DNA of 64,000 nucleotides from Combretum micranthum (GCA_024138025.1 JAMXBD010000393.1:620001-684000), one strand, 5' to 3'. Shown: positions 43,465-56,500, numbered from the stretch's first letter. Numbers and translations are program-made. The notes: a model not told the origin generated them from the letters alone.

Positions 43465-44302
43465 AGACGTTATCACGGTTTGATTCAGATCTAGAATAGG
43501 ATCCAAACCACGGTTTCCGTTTCAAAATTGATGGAACCGAAACTAGACCCGTGAAAACCGATCCGATTCTTGGTTCTTAGGAACCACTAGTTCCCACAGT
43601 TCGGTTCCAATTCTAGAGGAACCAAAAATCGTAAAATAAAAAAATAATAAAATAATTTACTTAATTTAAGTAAGAAAATAATTACAAGATAAACTTTTAA
43701 CAAGAAATAACATTAAGTGTAGTAATAATTATTTATAGCTCATTATTTAAAATTTTTTTTATAGCTATGCATTTATTTATATGTAATCACTTGCACTTTT
43801 TTAGTTGTCATGTTAGCAACATAGTATATAAAATATTTTAAGATACAAATAAATCCTTACGACACAAAAAAAGCTACAACTTTGGTTAAAAGTCTACATA
43901 AATTTAATAACACAAATTTTTAATATATTTCTTACTTGTGTTTTTAATAACAACACATTAAATGTCATTAATAAAAAATATTTTACTTTTCATGCGAAAA
44001 TAGTTTTGAATAATTATTTTTTAATTACGATTTTTTTATAATTTTCTTTTACTTTTCTTCCTTTCCTTTTTTTTTTTTTGGGTGGTGTAAAATTGTGGAA
44101 ACGACCGGTTTTGCTGGTTCTCTAGCTGGTCCTTGAATCGACAATTCAAGCAGATTTTGGGTGTGGAACCGTAAGAACTCATCAAAACCAACGGCTCCTT
44201 TGCCGATTTACACCTGCCATCCCCTGTCCGATTCCTGGTTCAGGAACAGCCAGTGATGGATCAGGTTAGTTCTTAGGTTGGAATCTACCCGTGACGATGT
44301 CT
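43465..44302 (+). mobile_element. MITE, copy B (838 bp)
   Basis: Ends AGACGTTATCACGG and CCGTGACGATGTCT form imperfect inverted repeats. The internal sequence matches copy A (31912-32689) in the same orientation, including GGTTTCAAAATTRRTGGAAC-like and GTGATGGRTYRGRT-like subterminal parts. A clear target-site duplication was not found. No transposase. Confidence 0.7.
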
Positions 44303-44879
44303 ATGATCTATTGATATTTTGATTTACTATATCACATGGTACAAGTTTTCAATAATGATAGCAAAGCGAACTATATTAATGATACAAGTTGAAGTAGCTT
44401 TTGGGACGTCAATTAATGGATTGATGAATCAAATACTGTGCATAGCTAAAGTATCTGAACTAGTATAGTCTTTATTTTTTTTTAATGCTCTCTCATTTGT
44501 TGAATTGTTAATTTGAACTTGGATTTACGGAATTCTTATTACTATTCCATATAAATTAAACTTAAAAACACTTGTTGATACGAACCAGTTGGATTTTCAA
44601 AATCCACTCTCGATAGATGATATGATTAAGTAATCGTAGATAATATAACGACTTTTTTTCTTACCTTTCCCGTTATTGCAAATGATGTTGCTATATATAT
44701 TAAAGTGATAAGAAACATCAACATATACAATGGACGAGGAAATAAATTTTAGGATCAACATGGTTAATAATTGATTTTGGATTTTAATAATTGATTATGA
44801 GCTTAGATATTGTCCAATTTGATTAAATAACTATAAATGTGCTTTAATGACTAAAATTGGTATAGAAATATAACATTGG

Positions 44880-45640
44880 GCTAAATAATTTGATTTCTAG
44901 CCAATTAGGCATTTTTATACCTAAATGGGCCAAATTAAATCCTATTAAGAATTCCCTAGCCAATTAGGGATAAAACCTACAAAATAAAGCCGATACTTAA
45001 TTTCACACTTTATGGGCTTAAATTCCATAATTCAGACCCAATATCCATTAGCTATTCCAATTTGACCTATTTTTAAAACTTTTAAGTCCATCATCAATTT
45101 CAGGTATTGAAATACCTATTTGGACCAAAATTCCTTTCGTGGGCCCAAATACCCTAAAATTTTTCTTTATGGGCCTAAATAAGAAAGTAGAAGGCCCAAT
45201 AGCTAATTGGGTCTAAATTAACTCCAATAAGGCTTTACTCAATTCTGAGGTTCAATAGTCAATATTACTCTTATTGGACTTAAATTCAAAATAAAGCTCA
45301 ATTCCACCTAATTTAATATATATATTTCTTAATAGGCTCAATTACAAAACTCTAAAGCCCATTACCTTAAAAAGTGAAACACTTAGATAATTTCTTATTG
45401 GACCTAACTTATAATCCTTAAAGGCTTAATATATCCAAATAATAAATTCAATTTCCAAATTCAATGGGCTTAGTCTAAACTATCTAAGCTTAATTACCCT
45501 AAATAGATTCAATTCAATGATAATTAAAAGGTCTTGTATTACATAAGACCTTATGTTAATTAATTAATCAATATGATATGAATAATTGGTTATATACTCA
45601 ATTTTTATACAATTAATCTTCCTTGAATAGGTTTCCAATC
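44880..45640. repeat. Inverted-orientation match to 31060-31900
   Basis: Rich in short words TGGGCCTAAAT and TTAGGCCCA in a degenerate, roughly tandem pattern. It is the reverse-complement partner of the left-hand relic and so links the two insertions as one LTR family. Confidence 0.6.
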
Positions 45641-47270
45641 AACTTATTGTCTTATGTGTGATCTATTATCATCCACCGATTTAGTATCAGGTACATAGTG
45701 ATATGCATGTTGCTTGGTTAGGTTAAGTAGCTAAAATGAACTAATACTTAAAGATGGCTAATAATTGAGTTGTTTGTGCGTGGTCATTCTTAGACTTGGG
45801 TCGAAGGGTGATAACCTTGTTAAGTGATGCCAGCCCAGTAGTTAGCCACATAGGCCATCAAAGATGACTCGACAGGTAGTCGATAGGGGAACAGTAGTAG
45901 GATAACATCTACTTATGTTTAGAAAGAAGTTACATTTGTTTAGTTTAGGATTATGGGCTCCATTAAACCGAACAATAGAATCAACTAAAATAAGTATAGT
46001 CATGTAATGACTATAAACCCTAGACGAAGTTATTACTAGCTAGAGATAGGAGATATAGATATTCAGCTAATTTGTATCAAGCCCCTAAGCAATTGCCTCT
46101 ACTCAGGACTTCTACCTTTCCAAAGTGTTGCTTGAGTATAAGTACTCCATTGATGATTTTCTACAGCAAAATTAAAAAGATATGAATTATTTATTGTTGC
46201 ATTGTATTTAGAATACATATATGTGAATCATTACGTGTGTGCTTGCATTACCGTGTACTAAGCTTCGACTCACTCTTTTCTTTTTTAAGTGGCAATGATG
46301 ATGATGATTGTTAAGACGTTGATGGTTACAATATTAATCTCGAATATTTCATTGAGGAGTATGATAATGACTTTAGCACATGATCTGATGGATACACTAA
46401 ATGTGGATCACATGCACTATGATTTGTATAGAGTTAAAGAGTCTCCCACTGAGCTTAGGCACTTTATGATGGTTTTCAATATCTCGATTTGACCCATGTT
46501 ATACGGGATACTCATACCCATCTGATATGCTTCTTGATACTTTTGTTTTGGGTATCACTAGTTACCCTAAGTTGGTTTAACCCTACTATTTTTACCTGAT
46601 ACTTATAAGATATATATTGGTTACTCATGAGGGTAACCTTTTTGTGAGAATTTTTGTAAAACTTTATTACGTCCGTTGCATTTTAAATATTTTTAAAACC
46701 TAATTGAATGATTTTGGAATTTAAAATTTGTTAGCAAATGATCACGACAAACATATAGTTTAGGGTAGCTTTTGCGTGTAACTCCTAAGTGTTATATATG
46801 GCGAAACTGAATATGCCTTGACCCTATTCGGGGCATGACATTTAATAGTTAACGAATCAATTAAATTGCAAGGCCGTTGTCCTCTAATGTTATATATACT
46901 TCTTTCTAAATTGAATGGATTAAATTTGATTCTTTCCTCCCTCAAGGTAGAATATAAAATATTATTGGCAAATAATAATAATAATAATAATGGTAGTTTG
47001 TTTGGAATTTGGAAATTAGTGGATTTAAAAAGATAAAATTGTAGATGAAAGTTTTTAATTGGAAAGCTTGTTATGTTTTCAATGTTGTAAGTGTTGATAG
47101 AATCAATTGAAAAAGAAAATTTGTTGGACAATTGTAATTTTTAGCTTTACTAAGAAAATTGTAGATAGATAATATTATATGATTAAAATTTCATGACATT
47201 TGTAATAATCATATTTGAATGGAACAATTCTCGTTATCTTATAAAAAGTTTGATACTTTTAATTAGGGTT

Positions 47271-47503
47271 AATGTCACGAATTATACTTGAATTTTAATA
47301 AAATATGCAATTAGATACCTGAACTTTAAAATTGATCAATTTAATACTTAAACTTTAAAATTATCAATTTAGTATCTAAAAGAATATTTTATGCACGTTA
47401 ATGGTACATTTATCAAATTATTTTAAATATTAAATCGATCAATTTCAAAGTTCAAATATCTTATTATATATTTTATCAAAGTTCAAATACCATTTGTGAC
47501 ATT
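47271..47503. mobile_element. Fold-back MITE, AATGTCAC family
   Basis: A 233-bp element whose two ends (AATGTCACGAATTATACTTG on the left, its imperfect reverse complement ending GTGACATT on the right) pair over about 75 bp. Counterpart in copy 2 at 55773-56007. No coding sequence. Confidence 0.75.
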
Positions 47504-47759
47504 GTCTGTTTTTTCTTATTAAATTGTTGATAAATATGATATGCGATAAGAACTCCATGAAATTAATTTTCCTCAAAATATTACTGTGCTTTTAATTTTA
47601 ATCAAAGATTTTTTTTTTTTTTGAAAATTTGTATCTTTTGAATATATTTAGTAACAGAAATAAATTATTGTATATCATGAAATTTGTACTTAGAAAAATA
47701 GACTCCTAAGAAAATTTGAAAAAAAAAAAATCAAATAAGTAGAAAATTATTAGAAGAAA
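47504..47759. other. Duplicated AT-rich DNA
   Basis: Matches about 56008-56254. Nothing was recognised. Confidence 0.4.
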
Positions 47760-47950
47760 TGAGGGTGCATGATGAATTATGAACCTATGATCTTGGAGCC
47801 GCCGTGGCGATGCTACGTTACGGCACCTTCAACAGTGCATATCACATGTTCAAGTTAGTCCTCGAGCTTCGACCTCAGCCGTGCAAGTCAACTTGAAAGG
47901 AACTTACTTTGAAGCGTATTATTACAATGTGAACATATGAATGTTTATCT
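47760..47950. repeat. GC-richer island B in copy 1
   Basis: Contains GATCTTGGAGCCGCCGTGGC, ATATCACATGTTCAAG, CCTCGAGCTTCGACC and GTGCAAGTCAACTTG. The copy-2 version at 56255-56500 is longer by a segment around GACGTCGTCTTTTTATGGC. The old copy at 4125-4310 also has the longer form, so copy 1 suffered a deletion. No reading frame is conserved. Confidence 0.5.
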
Positions 47951-49065
47951 CGATGTTGTGCGTTCTCAAAAAATTTCACTGAAGGAAGAGTACTTTCCAA
48001 TTACACATCCAAACGCTACTATAAATTTATATAGGAAATTCACAATAATTTGAACATTGGATTTAATGAATATAATTGATATTATTATGTAGAAAGTTTG
48101 ATATTCTTTTTATATAGTTGTACATAAATATGAATTGTGATAGAAAAGTCATAATATTTGATATTTGGGTTTAGTATAAAACAATTAAATATTTGTCAAA
48201 ACACTGCTTTTCTTTTGATTTTATCCTAAGAAGTTAATTATTTATGGAGAATTAGTAACAATAAAATAAAAAATAATCATAAAAAATAATTTAATATAAT
48301 TTTATGAAATTTGTACCTTTGAAGTATAGATTTTTCTTGGAAATTATAAAACATTAAAATTTATTTTTTTTTTTTGGAAAAATAACTAGGAAAATAAAGA
48401 AAAATTAGTTATATGATTAATTTATGAACATAGGATGTTGAAGCCAAAAAGACAATGACACATGATTAGACCTAGAGTTGTTAAGGTTCTATCAAATAGT
48501 TAACCTAGTTGAACCTGATCGAGCCCTAAGAACGATCTAGTTCAACTCTCAATTTAATTAAAATTTATTTAATTACCACTAAATGCATGTGGGAATCGAA
48601 TTCTTATTCTCATACTAAGTTTGACAATATTTATTAGACGACAAAAGAGTGTGCAGATGAAATAAGGGTTTTAGTGTAGGATGAATGAGTCGAGGACACT
48701 GTGTGACTTCTTTGACATGAATTTGAATTATAATGTAAGAATTTACTAAATTTTATCTATACAATTGAGTGCACTTTATCCCCGGGTTAACTTCATGCTT
48801 TTTCATTGTAGCATCATTAAGAAGTCAAGGGTGGACAAGTGAAAAAAAGTTTGAAGAATAATCAAACAACTGGCAGATTCTCACTCATGAAACATAAGCT
48901 AAGGATGTTTTTATTGTTATTTATGTTTGAAAGGATAAATCTTTACAAAAGGTTTCGATTTTTTTAAAGAATTTTCCTAACATCATCATGTACGAGTACC
49001 TAAACTGAGGAGGGGGGCAGAGAATGAAACGCAACGGCTAAGGCCTAAGGTAGCATACCTAAGGA
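47951..49065. other. Duplicated intergenic DNA, no gene seen
   Basis: Matches 57825-59195 in copy 2, apart from the 240-bp insertion there. The well-conserved phrase GAGTGCACTTTATCCCCGGG (near 48764 and 58843) and its surroundings show no coding frame. Confidence 0.5.
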
Positions 49066-49217
49066 TGCCTAATCACGATTTTCATAAGTCTTTGTAACCT
49101 TAGAATAATAAAGAAGCCTGTGTCATGTAGTACGAATCGCTGCAGAAGCGGGTCAAGGATAAAGCTCACGTATAAAGGACCAACGGTGAGCCTAAGTGGG
49201 ATATGATATTCATTAAT

Positions 49218-49508
49218 GATCCGTTTACCTTACTGAATAAGGGGCGAATTGAATTTTAATTCGATAAAAATATAAAAAGATTATAGCGTAAAAAAAATAA
49301 TTATTGAAATAAAAGATAAAATATCTATAATGTCTCTTGTCTTTAATATAACAAGAAGGCAATTATATAATTAGCATTTTTAAGATAAATATTTTTATAT
49401 AATGGTAATTCATTATGAAATGTTATTTATTTCAAGTGAATAGCATCGTAATAACTTTATGTTGAACGAAAATGAAATGAATAGCTATTCATGTCAAGTA
49501 AACAGACC
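49218..49508. mobile_element. MITE (291 bp)
   Basis: The left end GATCCGTTTACCTTACTGAA matches the reverse complement of the right end (GGTCTGTTTACTTGACATGA) with few mismatches. It lies in the 1.2-kb segment present only in copy 1. The ends resemble hAT-type MITEs starting GGTCCGTTT. No clear target-site duplication. Confidence 0.55.
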
Positions 49509-50280
49509 AAAAAGGTTAGGCTATAGCAAACATATCCCACTTTAGGACAAGCATCGGAAAATAGTGACATCCCACAACAACCTAAGGGCTTCAGCACACT
49601 ATGTTACCTTCTCGTTGGGCCCATATTCATAACGACCAGCCACCTGTTCTTCAATTGGCCAGTATACAATAATAGATTTCTCTTGAGCATATTACGGCGT
49701 ATCTATAGCCACCTTCTACCTCTTCCCTAAGTAGCCAATCACTTTAGCATCTCTCAGACATCATAAACATGCATGTCATCCCTCATCTGCAACTTCTCTG
49801 GTTGGCCAACTGCTCGAAAAGCCACGATCATATTCATGTTACCCTACTCTATATCATCTTATTATTTGCCCATAAATTTATGTACTTATTCACAAGATTT
49901 AGGCCATAAAGTGAATCAAGGTGGTGATCCCATCTAGATGTAGGCTTTTCTCTTACATTGTGATTAGCAACGATTACATATTATTATCTTCTAGTTGATT
50001 TTTTTTTAATATGCTATTTATTTTGTCATAATCTTGACGGAACTTTGTAACATGTACACGAACAGACAATTTCAAATAAATTAATTGCCTTATTTCTTCA
50101 AAAATTATCAGTTAATTCACTTCGCTGTAATTACAATCTCATTATAGCTTTATTCCTTACGAATAACTATTACAACGTTTAGTTCATAGTATAGTAATTG
50201 CACAAGGAATCCTTATTACATAAAACATTGAATAATTATTCTTTATTCAAACTTATGAATATCAATTTAATGCTAATTTA
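49509..50280. other. Copy-1-only segment, no gene seen
   Basis: A GC-richer patch lies at 49550-49870 (TTCTCGTTGGGCCC, GCCACCTGTTCTTC), with no recognisable frame. It is either an insertion in copy 1 or sequence deleted from copy 2 when or before the 4.3-kb solo LTR inserted. Confidence 0.4.
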
Positions 50281-50992
50281 CAAGTAAAAGGCAAGAAGGG
50301 AGCTTTGTACATCAATCTTAAAGTAGTTACCTGATTTACCTATTTGATCTTTGTGAGTGAAGCTCTCATTAAGAAATGTTATATTATTTCTCTTCTCTAT
50401 CCAAAAAGATCTAAATGAGAGTAAGTGCTTGAATAATTATAGATCACCTTAATGGTTAATGAATGACATAAAGCAATCTCATTTTTTTTTTATACTAATT
50501 GAGCATGCTATGGACTAAGGTCGGTAGCCATCTTTCTATGTGTATGAACTTACTTCGATTAGGTTGGATGCAAACAGATCGGTTTCATGATCCCTATTCA
50601 AATCTGACTAAATTAAATCTCTCCAAGCTTGCCCAATAAATGAATCTAAATTGTTTAGACCTTATCATGTAGCTAACGATTTAATCCCACATATATAATA
50701 AAATATAATATATAATTTTGAGCCCTTCTATGTTGTACCCCTTGATCAAAATTTTTTTGGACAGAGTTCTAGTAATTTGAACATCACTTGCAAATTATAG
50801 GTCAACACTCGACACATGCAGGTTTTAAGATGACATTGCTACCACCATGTATGCGACCACCAAGTATGCTCATAGAGAAGAAGATTTTACTTTTTGGATT
50901 AATTACTTAGAAATGGTCAAGAACCTATGACACATCTTGAACCCTTACGTATATATATACACACACCATAGCACACAAATTTACATCACTAT

Positions 50993-51250
50993 CACTACTA
51001 GAAAACTAGCATTTAGAGACAAAAAAATTGCAATGCAAATTTTCTGTTTCTAAAAAAATGAATTAGCGCTAGATTTGCGATAGATTTGTGAAAACATAAA
51101 TTATGAATAATCTTATGATTTTTATATGCTTTTAGAATGAAATTTGCGACGGATTACAAATTGATTTGTGATGGGTTTAGGGCTAGGTCGGTTAGTGGGA
51201 TGGGTTGGCAAATGGTTAGGAATTTAATTTTTAAAAATTTGAAGTTTGTG
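50993..51250 (+). mobile_element. Terminus of a CACTA (En/Spm-like) element
   Basis: CACTACTAGAAAACTAGC at 50993 is a typical CACTA terminal inverted repeat. Subterminal words TTTGCGATAGATTTGTG and TTTGCGACGGATTAC, repeated with variation, are usual in plant CACTA elements. No matching inverted terminus was found downstream in the window, so this is a truncated or deleted element. Confidence 0.6.
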
Positions 51251-51910
51251 AATTTAATTTAGCTAGTTAGGTGTTTGAAATAGGTTTTTGGTCAAAATTT
51301 AGGGTGTTGGGAAATTTAGATATTGAATTTGTGTGAATTGTTGAAATTGGGAAAATTGGAAATTTTGGATAATTGTAATTTAAGTAAATGGCTAACTTTT
51401 CTTTGCAGTTTGGTTTAATTTATTTGGTATGAAGAAATGAGAAACTAGTATGATTTAATCTTTATTTCCAATCAAATTAATTACTAGCTTGAATTTGCCA
51501 AATCACCTAAACATACTATGTAATTCACTTAATCTATTTATTTGAATTAGTTAAATTTGCTTTCTAATCTAGGTTTTAATTGAGATTCAAGTTTTCTCAT
51601 ATTTTTATACTATTTAATTCACACTTTCCTAAATTAACCAAGTGAAATTCAAAATATTTTAGTAAAGGAATTAAATGTGCTTGAATCGATGGAACAAAGG
51701 TCTACAAAGTGGCATGGGTGCAAACCCTGACGCGGTTGAATGAAAATGTTCCCAATGAAGACCTTAAAGTGAGATAGTAGCAACAAATATTTTCGACGCC
51801 AATGCATCAAAGTTTGGATTGCAACTTTCTAATTAATCCATTAAGATTGAAATTGATGGAGGCGTGGAAGCTACAGAGACCGTGGATGGATCTAAGCAAA
51901 ACTCACGAGG
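51251..51910. other. Intergenic DNA between duplication copies
   Basis: Probably CACTA interior at first, then a less AT-rich stretch at 51690-51910. ATG at 51857 opens 21 codons to a stop overlapping a GAGGAG/GTATGA donor-like site. This is too little to call a gene. Confidence 0.35.
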
Positions 51911-52727
51911 AGGTATGAAGGTCATTTCTTTTTCTTCCACGAGAAAGGACAATTAAGGAATCATTAGAAATTGGCAGTGGTAATTAAAATATACGAATTC
52001 TCGATGAGATATAAATTATTACATTCAAATTGAAAGTTACGTGGTTTTTTGCATCAGATTTTCAATTAATTGCATTAAGGTCTGGATTTTATAGGCTGGT
52101 TTTCAATTCTGTGGATGATAATAATCATGTGAATATTTTGGGGCATCTATTACTTCTTTCTCCTCTTTTGTAGTGTGGGTTAGTATACATGAGTTACCTT
52201 CAGGGTATTTATGAATTTAACGATAAAAAAAAGAAGTTGAAACAATTGGGTCATTATGGAGGATAGATGTTTATACCTCAAATGTTGAAAGGGAGCGTTT
52301 TACTCACTTGTGTATTCAAATTAATTTTAATGAACTGCTGACACACAATAATATTTTATAATCAAAGTTATCAGCCACAATATTTTAATGAACCGCTGAC
52401 ACACACAATAATAATTTATAATCATAGTCATCAGCCACAATATTAGGGGATAAAAATTTTATGTGTCAAGTGTGGATAATTGGGCACACTTCACTGTTTT
52501 TCCCTGTGGCGGAAACAAGAAAAGAGAACAGAATTGACTCAATGGATATCAATGAGATGAACAACTTGGACAGTTGGGCTAACAGAAAGAATTACACGCA
52601 AGAGCAAATAATTTTAATATAAGAGATATAGCAAATAAACAAAAGGTTAATATCGTGAATGGTACTTGAAATATTTTGTCTCTAAAATCAAAATTTTTTA
52701 TAGTGTGTGACAAATAAACATAGGATC

Positions 52728-52980
52728 AATGTCATGAGTGATACTTAGACTTTAGTAAAATAAGCCATTAGGCACCTAAACATTGAAATTGATCAATTTA
52801 GTAATTGAAAGCACTTTTTTGCATGCTAGTAGTACCTCTATGATATTTATTATCATATAATAAAAGTTTTTTTTGTACTAAATTAATCAGTTTTAAAATT
52901 CATATATTAAATTGATTAATTTCAAAGCTCAGGTGTCTAATGGCATATTCTGCCAAAGTTACAGTACCATTTGCGGCATT
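52728..52980. mobile_element. Fold-back element, copy-2 counterpart of 40065
   Basis: AATGTCATGAGTGATACTT at the left pairs with GTACCATTTGCGGCATT at the right. It lacks the internal tandem repeat found in copy 1. Confidence 0.6.
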
Positions 52981-54102
52981 GTCTTATGGATATGAATGTA
53001 TCAAATTAGTTAATCTATGTCAATAACAGTAGAACCCTAAGGAGCTTCTAACCTGATGGAGAGGATAAGGTTAAGGTTGAGGTCGAAGCCAAGCTCATGA
53101 TCAATTGCCATAGTTTTATTGATCTCCTAATCCTATTGCAAATCATTGTAAAAAATTTATCATAGATACTCCTATAGCAGATCCCCCATTCGTCCACCTA
53201 TTGATCCTCCTACAGTAGATCATACCACACGTGCGTACAAGTAGAATAGATGCTTCATTAATTGATCTGATGACCTACTCCACACCAACATGGTCCCATG
53301 GGAGTCACATATATTTCTTCGTTAATATGATATTTGTTTGATAATATAGTTGTAGTTTATATAACTATAAATTCATTATCTAATCTAATAATCTGCTAGT
53401 CCATCAATTTCCAAGTGGGTCAATCACAAGCAAAAGATACAAGGATGGATATATTCTATGAGAGGAAGTGAAAGAAAGGTTAGAATAGTATAAATGGTAT
53501 GAAAACATTTAGATAGATAGTTTACTTGTATATGATAAAAAATTGATGGTACTAGTACTACATGTATATTTTCTTTTTTCCTCTATCATATGTGTTCTCT
53601 ACTAATAAATATAATGGTAAGTTGTCAATGAAATGAATTGTCTAATATAGTATGGGGTTGAATTTGATATAGGTTTATTGGTTGAAGTGATGTGTTTGGT
53701 TATGGATAACTTATTCGTAATTTGAGATAATTTATCCAAATAATTTTGATGTTGGAGCCTAGAGGTGAAAGTATATAAATGGATTTTATGGTAATATATA
53801 AAATTGCACATGTGACATGGGATTTAGATAATAAGTGTCATGTGTAGGATGTATAACATTCCTGTAAAATCACTATACACAATTTTGTATCAATAGTTTG
53901 ATAATTATTTTTATACAATTAGTATATATATTTTTATGAGCAGCTAACCAGATGATTTCGTTCCTTTTCCACTAATCTCATGATGATACACTTGACAGTA
54001 TAGCTAGGATTACCAAAGTTATATTTAAAAAAAAAAAAAGGTGAATTAATTTCCGTAAAAAATATCTAAAAATTTGGCATACAAATTTATGTCATATCTA
54101 AG

Positions 54103-54300
54103 AAACTCGATATTTTTCTCCTTCTTTCACAAGGATGGCATACTTTTCATAAACACCAGATAAAATCTCACATGGAAAAACTCCAGTGATTTGAAATCCT
54201 GATAGCTCCAGGAAATAGGAATCACATTTTGAAGTAACCTAAGGTGTCTTTATCTTTTCTTTCACACGCATTATTCCAAACGTGATTACTGAATAATTTC
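54103..54300 (-). pseudogene. Coding-like segment, copy-2 counterpart with frameshift
   Basis: On the minus strand it ends ILSGVYEKYAILVKEGEKYR then VS and a stop at the same position as in copy 1. One base is missing in the TTTCCTGGAGC stretch (about 54213-54225), breaking the frame in the middle. Changes upstream add a second break. See 41680-41874 for the better copy. Confidence 0.35.
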
Positions 54301-54364
54301 TAGTCGAACTCGAAGAGGAAATCTATACAAATGGAACAAACCAACCAAAGTATCGCTTTTTTAT

Positions 54365-54570
54365 TCAACACACAACCAAAAGTACACTGCACAAGGAGGT
54401 AGCACATGCGTCAGCCACACAACGTCATGTTTCCTTGGTGGAATGTGGCATGTACAACGCTAATGACATGTTAGGATAGGTCGTCGAACCCACTCATTTA
54501 CCTTCCAAAACGACTCGATTTGAAGGGTCCATCATTTCTGGGCTCCAAAACACTCCACCCCCACCACCTA
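54365..54570. repeat. GC-richer island A in copy 2
   Basis: Copy-2 version of the 41950-42165 module with the same phrases (GGAATGTGGCATGTACAACG, GACATGTTAGG, GTCGTCGAACCCAC). Followed near 54860-54930 by a pyrimidine tract and GAGCAGCGATTATTTTCAC. Confidence 0.5.
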
Positions 54571-55772
54571 CCAGCAAAAACGATTGGTATTACATTAAAC
54601 CATTTGATATATAAACCTAACATAAATATACTAATTAGTACTTTTTTAACCTACCACAAATATGCTAATCTAGGACAAAATATATCACATCTAACACTTT
54701 TGGTACAATATCTAATGGTGCATCTTGCTTACAAATTGTAAGCCTAATAATTTTCGCAACAAAAAGGAAGGGTTTATTTTTCTATAATTATTATTTTTGT
54801 TGGGTGGGGTGAAGGGAAGGAGTACACGTAATAAAATATAAGATTATCTGTGAGTTCTCTCTCTTTTTTCTTTTTTTTTTTTTTCCCGTTCTTTCTAATT
54901 TTTCTAATATATACCTGAGCAGCGATTATTTTCACCATTCATAATGCCTGCAAAGTACATATTACACATGATCTATTCAGTGATTATTTGACTAATTTTG
55001 GATATATAATCTTATTGGAGAATGCATACCACTTAGGATATGTAGTTATCATAAAATTAACGGAAATGATACTTTTGGAATTGAAGTTTTTGAAACTATA
55101 AACACAAGAAACTTTTATAAACTCATCATTGACCATCTTACTTATAATTTGATGATTAAATTGATTAAAAAAGTTAATGCAAAAAAATGTTAAAAGTTTC
55201 AATTAATGATAGAACTAAATTATTGAATGATGTAACGATACCGGTCCAATCATGACTACCAAAGGACCACATAATTTTCTTATAAACAAATTATAATTTT
55301 AGAAAAAAATAAATTCACAATAACATGAACATTTAATACTTAACAAATCAATTAAAATGCAAAGCCATTGTCCTCTAATGTCATATATACTTCTTTCTAA
55401 ACTCAATGGATTAAATTTCATTCTTTCCTCCCTCAAGTTAGAATATATAACATGATTGTCAAAAATAAAAAAATAATAATAAAGCTAGTCAAGATAGTTT
55501 GTTTGAAATTTGGTAATTATTGGATTTAAAAAGATAAAATTGTAGATGAAAGTTTTTTATTGGAAAGTTTGTTATGTTTCAATGTTGTAAGGGTTGATAG
55601 AATCAATTGAAAAACAAAATTGTTGGACAACAATCGTAATTTTTAGCTTTACTAAGAAAATTGTAGATAGGTAATATTACACGATTAAAAGTTCATAACG
55701 TTTGTAATAATCATATTTGAATGGAATGATTCTTGTTATCTTATAGAAAGTTCGATATTTTTAATTAGGGTT

Positions 55773-56007
55773 AATGTCATGAATTATACTTGAACTTTGA
55801 TAAAATATGTAATTAGGTACTTGAACTTTGAAATTGATCGATTTACTACCTAAACTTTAAAATTATCAACTTAGTATCTGAAAGAACTTTTCATGCATGT
55901 CAATGGTACATTTATCAAATTCTTTTAGATATTAAATTGATCAATTTCAAAGTTCAAATGTCTAATTGCGTATTTTTTTTCAAATTTCAGATATTATGTG
56001 CGCTATT
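55773..56007. mobile_element. Fold-back MITE, copy-2 counterpart of 47271
   Basis: AATGTCATGAATTATACTTG at the left pairs with the right end over about 70 bp. Same position in the duplicated unit as in copy 1, so it predates the duplication. Confidence 0.7.
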
Positions 56008-56254
56008 ATCCCTTTTTTTCTTATAAAATAGTTGATAAATATAATTTGTGATAAGAACTCCATAAAATTAATTTTCCTCAAAGTATTGCTTTACTTTTGA
56101 TTTTAATTAAAGATTTTTTTAAAAAAAATTGTGTGTTTTGAATATAATTAATAACATAAATAAGTTATTATAAATCATGAAATTTGTATCTTAGAAATAT
56201 AGATTCCTAAGAAAATTTGAAAAAAAAAGTCAAATAAGAAGAAAATTATTAGAA

Positions 56255-56500
56255 GAAATGAGGGTGCAAGATGAATTGTGAACCTATGATCTTGGAGCCG
56301 CCGTGGCAATGCCATATTACAGCACGACAACAGTGCATATGACGTCGTCTTTTTATGGCAGGACACAACATTGTAAAATGTTAATCACATGTTCAAGTTT
56401 GTCCTCGAGCTCGACCCTGCATGTTAATTTGGCTTCGACCTCAGCCGTGCAAGTCAACTTGAAAGGAACTTGATTTGAAGCGTATTATTACAATGTGAAC
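56255..56500. repeat. GC-richer island B in copy 2, longer form
   Basis: Contains GAGCCGCCGTGGCAATGCC, GACGTCGTCTTTTTATGGC, AATGTTAATCACATGTTC, CCTCGAGCTCGACCC and the GTGCAAGTCAACTTG ending. It agrees with the old copy at 4125-4310 in having the middle part that copy 1 lacks. Confidence 0.5.

Larger units (their letters stand above)
42923..46840 (+). mobile_element. LTR-like insertion specific to copy 1
   Basis: Absent from copy 2 (empty site near 55340). The right end, CGGGGCATGACA, is a gypsy-type LTR terminus related to the GGGGCGTGACA ends of the two larger solo LTRs. The best left end starts TGTTTGAGTCTGACAC with flanks GTTAA (42918-42922) and TTTAA (46841-46845), four of five matching. 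A MITE (43465-44302) is nested inside. The segment 44880-45640 is the reverse complement of 31060-31900. A GC-richer patch at 45775-46160 occupies the place of the structured segment in the other LTRs. No coding frame; the left edge is provisional. Confidence 0.5.
35611..51910. repeat. Large segmental duplication, copy 1
   Basis: Blocks matching copy 2 in the same orientation are 35611-36057 with 51911-52430; 39717-42922 with 52440-55340; 46841-47990 with 55345-56550 and onward; 48000-49065 with 58090-59195; and 50281-50700 with 63565-64000. Divergence is substantial but uniform by eye. Copy 1 alone carries the solo LTR at 36058-39716, the insertion 42923-46840 and the segment 49066-50280. 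The right boundary is not visible, because copy 2 runs off the window while still matching. The period is about 16.3 kb. Confidence 0.85.

Noticed and set aside
46289..46492. 67-codon frame starting with repeated methionines
   Set aside because: ATG-repeat artefact (ATGATGATG) within an LTR-like insertion; no similarity to any known protein.
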